A stretch of 6,536 nucleotides of DNA. Source: CANHEE01 sp043777755 (GTDB taxonomy: Bacteria > Bacteroidota > Bacteroidia > Chitinophagales > Saprospiraceae). Position numbers and translations under genes: made by a program. Where the stretch lies: the NCBI GenBank assembly GCA_043777755.1, contig JAYWHK010000296.1, positions 1 through 6,536 of the forward strand, read 5' to 3'. Each line of letters opens with the position of its first letter. The stretch's first letter is position 1. This document shows, piece after piece, positions 4,560 through 6,536 of this stretch. A model generated the notes under the pieces. That model was not told the origin of the DNA and did not search any database. It worked only from the letters and a program-made list of their open reading frames with translations.

Positions 4560-6536
4560 ACCACCACCAAGAGCTTTGTCAGCACTGACAAAAATCAATT
4601 GACCTTTGTCGTTTTCAGCCATTAGAATCATGCCTTCGGAAGTTACGCCACGCATATCTCTTGGCGCAAGGTTTGCCACAACGACCACTTGCTGCCCAAT
4701 CACTTGTTCTGGTTCAAAATGTTCAGCGATGCCCGAAAGGATTGTTCTTTCTTCAAAACCCAAATCAACGGTGAGTTTCAAAAGTTTTTTAGCACCTTTC
4801 ATTTTTTCAGCCATTTTAATAACGCCACTACGAAGGTCTATTTTTGAAAAATCATCAAACGTTGTGGTTTCTTTTATTGCTTCAAAAACGGGCGTTGCTA
4901 CAGCAGCATTTTCCGCTGCACTTGCTTCTAATTTTGCAATTTGAGCTGCAATCACTTCATCACCAATCCGAGAAAACAGGTGTTCTGCCGCCGCAATTTG
5001 ATGTCCTTCCGCTACAATCAAATCGCCTTGAGAAAGATTATTTTGCACAAAAAGCAAATCACCATTGTCATCTACACTTGGCAAAGCCAACAATTGTCTT
5101 AATTTGTCAGAAGTATAAGGCATAAATGGACGACAAGCAACGCTCAACGTTGCCACAATCTGAATACCAACATTCAAAACAGCTTTTACTTGCTCAGGAT
5201 TTGTTTTTTGACGTGACCAAGGTTCGTTAAACTGTAACAAAGAATTACCCAAACTTGAAATTTCCATCAAAGACCTCAAGCCGCCACGGAAATCAAACTT
5301 TTCAATCGCAGTACAAAGTTCTTCTAATTTTGTATTGACACGAGCCAATTCTTCGCTTACAGTAGTCTGTTTTTCAATGTTTTCACCAGAAGAAAATGTT
5401 TGTTTTGTATCAAAATCAGGAACAATTCCATTGTAGTTTTTATTGGTCAAAACCAAAACACGATTTACAAAATTGGCAATGTTATTCACCAATTCGTTGT
5501 TGGTGGTTTCTTGATAACCTTTCCAAGTAAATTCAGAATCACGCTGTTCTGGCATATTTTTAATCATATTGTAGCGTAATTCATCAATTCTATCAGGAAA
5601 TTCTTCAATAAACTCATGTACCCAAACTGCCCAATTGCGAGAAGTTGATATTTTTTTTCCTTCTAAATTCAAAAACTGATTTGCAGGAACATTCACTGGC
5701 AATACAAAATCACCATGCGCTTTGAGCATTGCAGGGAAAATCAAACAGTGAAAAACAATATTGTCTTTTCCGACAAAATGAATCAGTGCAGTATCGTTAT
5801 CTTGCCAATATGTTTTCCAATCTTTTCCGTTGTCCAAAGCCCATTGTTTGGTTGCAGAAATATAGCCAATTGGCGCATCAAACCAAACGTATAATTTTTT
5901 CCCTTCGGCACCTTCAACCGGAACATCAATTCCCCAATCTAAATCACGAGTTACCGCTCTTGGTTCTAAACCACCATCAACCCACGATTTCACTTGTCCG
6001 TAAACATTTGGTTTCCAATCATTTTTATGACCTTCTAAAATCCATTCTCTTAAGAAAGATTCGTATCTGTTTAAAGGTAAAAACCAGTGCTTTGTTGCTT
6101 TTAAAATGGGAGTTTCTCCAGTAATAGTACTTTTTGGATTGATTAAATCTGTAGCGTTTAATGTCGAACCACATTTTTCACACTGGTCGCCATAAGCTTC
6201 GGGATTGTCGCATTTCGGACAAGTTCCTGTAACAAATCTGTCTGCTAAAAATTGATCGGCTTTGGCGTCATATAATTGTTCGGTAACTTCTTCAATGAAA
6301 TCACCTTTATCGTATAATTTTTTGAAAAATTCTGAAGCGGTTTTATGATGAATTTCAGACGAAGTTCTAGAATAATTATCGAACGAAATTCCGAAATCAA
6401 TAAACGATTTTCTAATAATTCCGTCATATTTGTCAATCACTTCCTGTGGCGAAATGCCTTCTTTTTTGGCTTTCATCGATATTGCAACGCCATGTTCATC
6501 GCTGCCGCAAACAAAAACGACATCTTTGTTTTGCAA
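4545..6536 (-). CDS. metG: Methionine--tRNA ligase (MetRS), N-terminus outside the window
   Basis: This enzyme charges tRNA-Met with methionine using ATP in the cytoplasm. The window holds 664 codons up to TAA 4547-4545. The first visible codon, TTG at the edge, is an internal Leu, and about 40 residues with the HIGH motif lie beyond 6536. Counting from the edge, the visible landmarks are FVCGSDEHG (8-16), a zinc knuckle with C106, C109, C119 and C122, KLYVWFDAPIGYISA (214-228), FVGKDNIVFH (254-263) and the KMSKS loop in the variant form KISTS (295-299). The anticodon-binding helical domain follows, then an Ala/Glu-rich linker. The last 104 residues are an OB-fold tRNA-binding domain of the Trbp111/EMAP type (KIDLRSG, LSGIAEHFEPEQVIG, NLAPRDMRGVTSEGMIL). 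Length and domain order fit the class of about 680-700 aa with an appended C-terminal domain. It looks intact and functional. Codon use is less AT-biased than in the islet downstream, consistent with a core gene. Confidence 0.98.
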   Translation of the reverse strand: MQNKDVVFVCGSDEHGVAISMKAKKEGISPQEVIDKYDGIIRKSFIDFGISFDNYSRTSSEIHHKTASEFFKKLYDKGDFIEEVTEQLYDAKADQFLADRFVTGTCPKCDNPEAYGDQCEKCGSTLNATDLINPKSTITGETPILKATKHWFLPLNRYESFLREWILEGHKNDWKPNVYGQVKSWVDGGLEPRAVTRDLDWGIDVPVEGAEGKKLYVWFDAPIGYISATKQWALDNGKDWKTYWQDNDTALIHFVGKDNIVFHCLIFPAMLKAHGDFVLPVNVPANQFLNLEGKKISTSRNWAVWVHEFIEEFPDRIDELRYNMIKNMPEQRDSEFTWKGYQETTNNELVNNIANFVNRVLVLTNKNYNGIVPDFDTKQTFSSGENIEKQTTVSEELARVNTKLEELCTAIEKFDFRGGLRSLMEISSLGNSLLQFNEPWSRQKTNPEQVKAVLNVGIQIVATLSVACRPFMPYTSDKLRQLLALPSVDDNGDLLFVQNNLSQGDLIVAEGHQIAAAEHLFSRIGDEVIAAQIAKLEASAAENAAVATPVFEAIKETTTFDDFSKIDLRSGVIKMAEKMKGAKKLLKLTVDLGFEERTILSGIAEHFEPEQVIGQQVVVVANLAPRDMRGVTSEGMILMAENDKGQLIFVSADKALGGGFVVK

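Noticed and set aside
4606..6436. Several ORFs overlapping metG in other frames on both strands
   Set aside because: They lie wholly within an unmistakable metG coding sequence and their translations are low-complexity Ser/Leu/Gln- or Asn/Lys-rich shadows.
1..6536. CRISPR array, tRNA, rRNA, retron or insertion sequence
   Set aside because: No regularly spaced repeats, cloverleaf, rRNA-like conserved stretch, reverse transcriptase or transposase motifs were seen on either strand.

Overview
The window looks like a piece of a Bacteroidota chromosome, probably Flavobacteriia-like. The basis is AT-rich DNA with Lys/Asn/Ile-rich proteins, no clear Shine-Dalgarno sequences, and two promoters that fit the Bacteroidota primary-sigma pattern (TTTG, 19-20 bp, TAnnTTTG). 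A Met-tRNA synthetase with a C-terminal tRNA-binding domain and a KISTS variant of the KMSKS loop also fits. No genus can be named from this sequence alone.

Layout from left to right. Bases 1-100 hold an intergenic leader. A single very large plus-strand gene of unknown function (920 codons from TTG 101, or 913 from ATG 122) runs to 2863. Its last 20 codons and its stop codon lie inside a 15-bp perfect inverted repeat with a nested hairpin. Everything to the right is on the minus strand: a 67-codon hypothetical gene (2896-3099) behind a roughly 180-bp intergenic region with a strong promoter match; a 135-codon unknown gene (3283-3690); a 224-codon TIR-domain gene (3715-4389); a possible 23-codon leader ORF (4411-4482); and the 3' 1.99 kb of metG (4545-6536), whose N-terminus lies outside the window.

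metG is the housekeeping anchor. By eye it is clearly richer in GC than the DNA from about 100 to 4540, which reads as an accessory islet next to it. The TIR gene and the 135-codon gene are 24 bp apart and are most simply one transcript from a promoter embedded in the last codons of metG. TIR domains with an intact-looking catalytic glutamate are often NAD+-consuming or NAD+-modifying effectors in bacterial antiphage immunity, so TIR plus the 135-aa protein is the best candidate for a small effector/partner system here. Whether the 920-aa protein belongs to it is unknown: it is on the opposite strand, converges on the small gene, and shows no family signature I can name.

No rRNA, tRNA, CRISPR array, transposase or integrase was seen.
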